64,000 nucleotides of DNA from Paludibacteraceae bacterium (lineage in GTDB: Bacteria > Bacteroidota > Bacteroidia > Bacteroidales > Paludibacteraceae): positions 1-64,000 of the forward strand of contig JAGCFX010000020.1 of assembly GCA_017649925.1 (NCBI GenBank), written 5' to 3'. Shown in pieces: positions 63,199-64,000 of the stretch (positions are counted from its first letter, which is position 1; each line of letters starts with the position of its first letter). The position numbers were made by a program, and so were the translations under genes. Below the pieces are notes generated by a model. It saw only the letters and a list, made by a program, of their open reading frames with translations. It did not search any database and was not told the origin of the DNA.

Positions 63199-64000
63199 GT
63201 CCTCTGTATTTCACACGTTTCGGTTCACATGCTTCCTCTCCGAGTCGCATTTTCTTGTTCTCTTCATACTCCGAATAACTGCCCTCGAACCAGAATACTT
63301 TTCCGTCGCCTTCATATGCCAGAATATGCGTACAAATTCTGTCCAAGAACCATCTATCGTGACTGATCACCACGGCGCAGCCGGCAAAGTTCTCCAAGCC
63401 TTCTTCCAATGCCCGCAAAGTATTCACGTCAATATCGTTTGTCGGCTCGTCGAGTAGCAGCACGTTCGCTTCGCTCTTCAGTGTCAACGCCAAATGAAGT
63501 CTGTTTCGCTCTCCGCCGCTCAGCACGCCGCACTTCTTCTCTTGGTCAGCGCCCGTGAAGTTAAAACGACTCAAATATGCACGCGCATTGATTTCTCTGC
63601 CTGCTACACGGATAAACTCTGTGCCGCCGCTGATGGTCTCAAAAACACTCTTGTTCGGGTCTATATCTGCATGTTGTTGATCCACATAACCGATCTTCAC
63701 CGTTTCGCCAACGCTGAACGTGCCTTTGTCTGCTTTCTCCGTGCCGATAATCATTCTGAACAGCGTCGTCTTACCCGCACCATTCGGACCAATAACGCCC
63801 ACGATACCATTCGGCGGTAACATGAAGTTCAAATCTTCAAACAGCAACCTGTCGCCGAATGACTTAGCCACACCTTCAGCATTGATAACCTTATTGCCCA
63901 GCCGCGGACCGTTCGGAATAAAGATTTCCAATTTCTCTTCCCGCTCTTTCTGCTCCTCATTCAGCATTCGGTCATATGATTCCAAACGCGCTTTCTGTTT
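63191..64000 (-). CDS. ettA: Energy-dependent translational throttle protein EttA (ABC-F), partial
   Basis: The C-terminal 269 residues of an ABC-F protein of about 560; the N-terminal ABC domain is beyond the right edge. The second ABC domain has Walker A GVIGPNGAGKTTLFRMIIG, signature LSGGERNRLHLALTL, Walker B NVLLLDEPTNDID and HDRWFLDRICTHIL. It gates ribosomes into elongation according to energy state. The frame continues open to the window edge, so a start near 63985 is not real. Confidence 0.93.
   Translation of the reverse strand, partial: KQKARLESYDRMLNEEQKEREEKLEIFIPNGPRLGNKVINAEGVAKSFGDRLLFEDLNFMLPPNGIVGVIGPNGAGKTTLFRMIIGTEKADKGTFSVGETVKIGYVDQQHADIDPNKSVFETISGGTEFIRVAGREINARAYLSRFNFTGADQEKKCGVLSGGERNRLHLALTLKSEANVLLLDEPTNDIDVNTLRALEEGLENFAGCAVVISHDRWFLDRICTHILAYEGDGKVFWFEGSYSEYEENKKMRLGEEACEPKRVKYRGLA

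Noticed and set aside
1..64000. tRNA, rRNA or insertion-sequence genes
   Set aside because: Gaps are too short for most tRNAs, and no cloverleaf, transposase, or terminal inverted repeat of a mobile element was recognised by eye; a dedicated search was not possible.

Overview
The window is chromosomal DNA of a member of the Bacteroidales (Bacteroidota), probably an uncultured gut or rumen lineage. Three things in the sequence say so. There is a SusC/SusD pair. Twelve sites match the Bacteroidota promoter pattern TTTG or TTG, about 20 bp, then TAnnTTTG. Several families are typical of this order (DUF4292, DUF4831, DUF4835, single-chain glycyl-tRNA synthetase, class III fructose-1,6-bisphosphatase, BspA-type leucine-rich repeats). 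The genome looks compact: most neighbouring genes touch or overlap (ATGA, TGATG, TAATG junctions), and several housekeeping proteins (RimM, TilS, NadD, RecN) are shorter than usual.

Layout. 1-16428 is one long leftward run: a large leucine-rich-repeat surface protein and an M6-like metalloprotease sharing a C-terminal tail, then a lipid kinase, dut, a TPR protein, DUF4292, an EnvC-like factor, an FKBP lipoprotein, a CxxC lipoprotein, rimM, a SpoU-type methylase, a U32 protein split in two, a 5'-nucleotidase and a partial secreted protein. 16759-23457 carries a rightward glycosyltransferase plus an unknown protein, a leftward PagL-like barrel, then rightward mnmE, yicC, gmk and nadD. 23458-27057 is a leftward fbp-glyS pair. 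27248-36747 is a starch-utilization locus (sugar transporter, SusC, SusD, SusE-like lipoprotein, pullulanase), meeting a convergent GH2 beta-galactosidase. 39324-45494 holds a membrane protein, panB, a FecCD permease, and rightward YycJ-like hydrolase, polyprenol-phosphate mannosyltransferase and argS. 45786-64000 is a single leftward run of about 18 kb (ettA, tilS, aroE, DUF4831, DUF4835, recN, rarA, hemW, PBP1A, TPR, TraB/GumN-like, unknown, mutS, mltG, usp) with gaps of at most 22 nt.

The most unusual content is not in the genes. A family of 11-bp tandem repeats (consensus near ATCGAACCAAT) is anchored exactly every 11 bp at four separate loci: three intergenic, and one inside hemW. One array is bracketed by 19-nt direct repeats in the long leader of the surface-protein gene. 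Degenerate heptamer arrays lie inside genes, three in signal-peptide cores and three in likely surface loops, and a decamer array sits in a pullulanase loop. A compact small-RNA candidate with its own promoter and terminator lies between argS and usp. No tRNA, rRNA, CRISPR array or insertion sequence was recognised.
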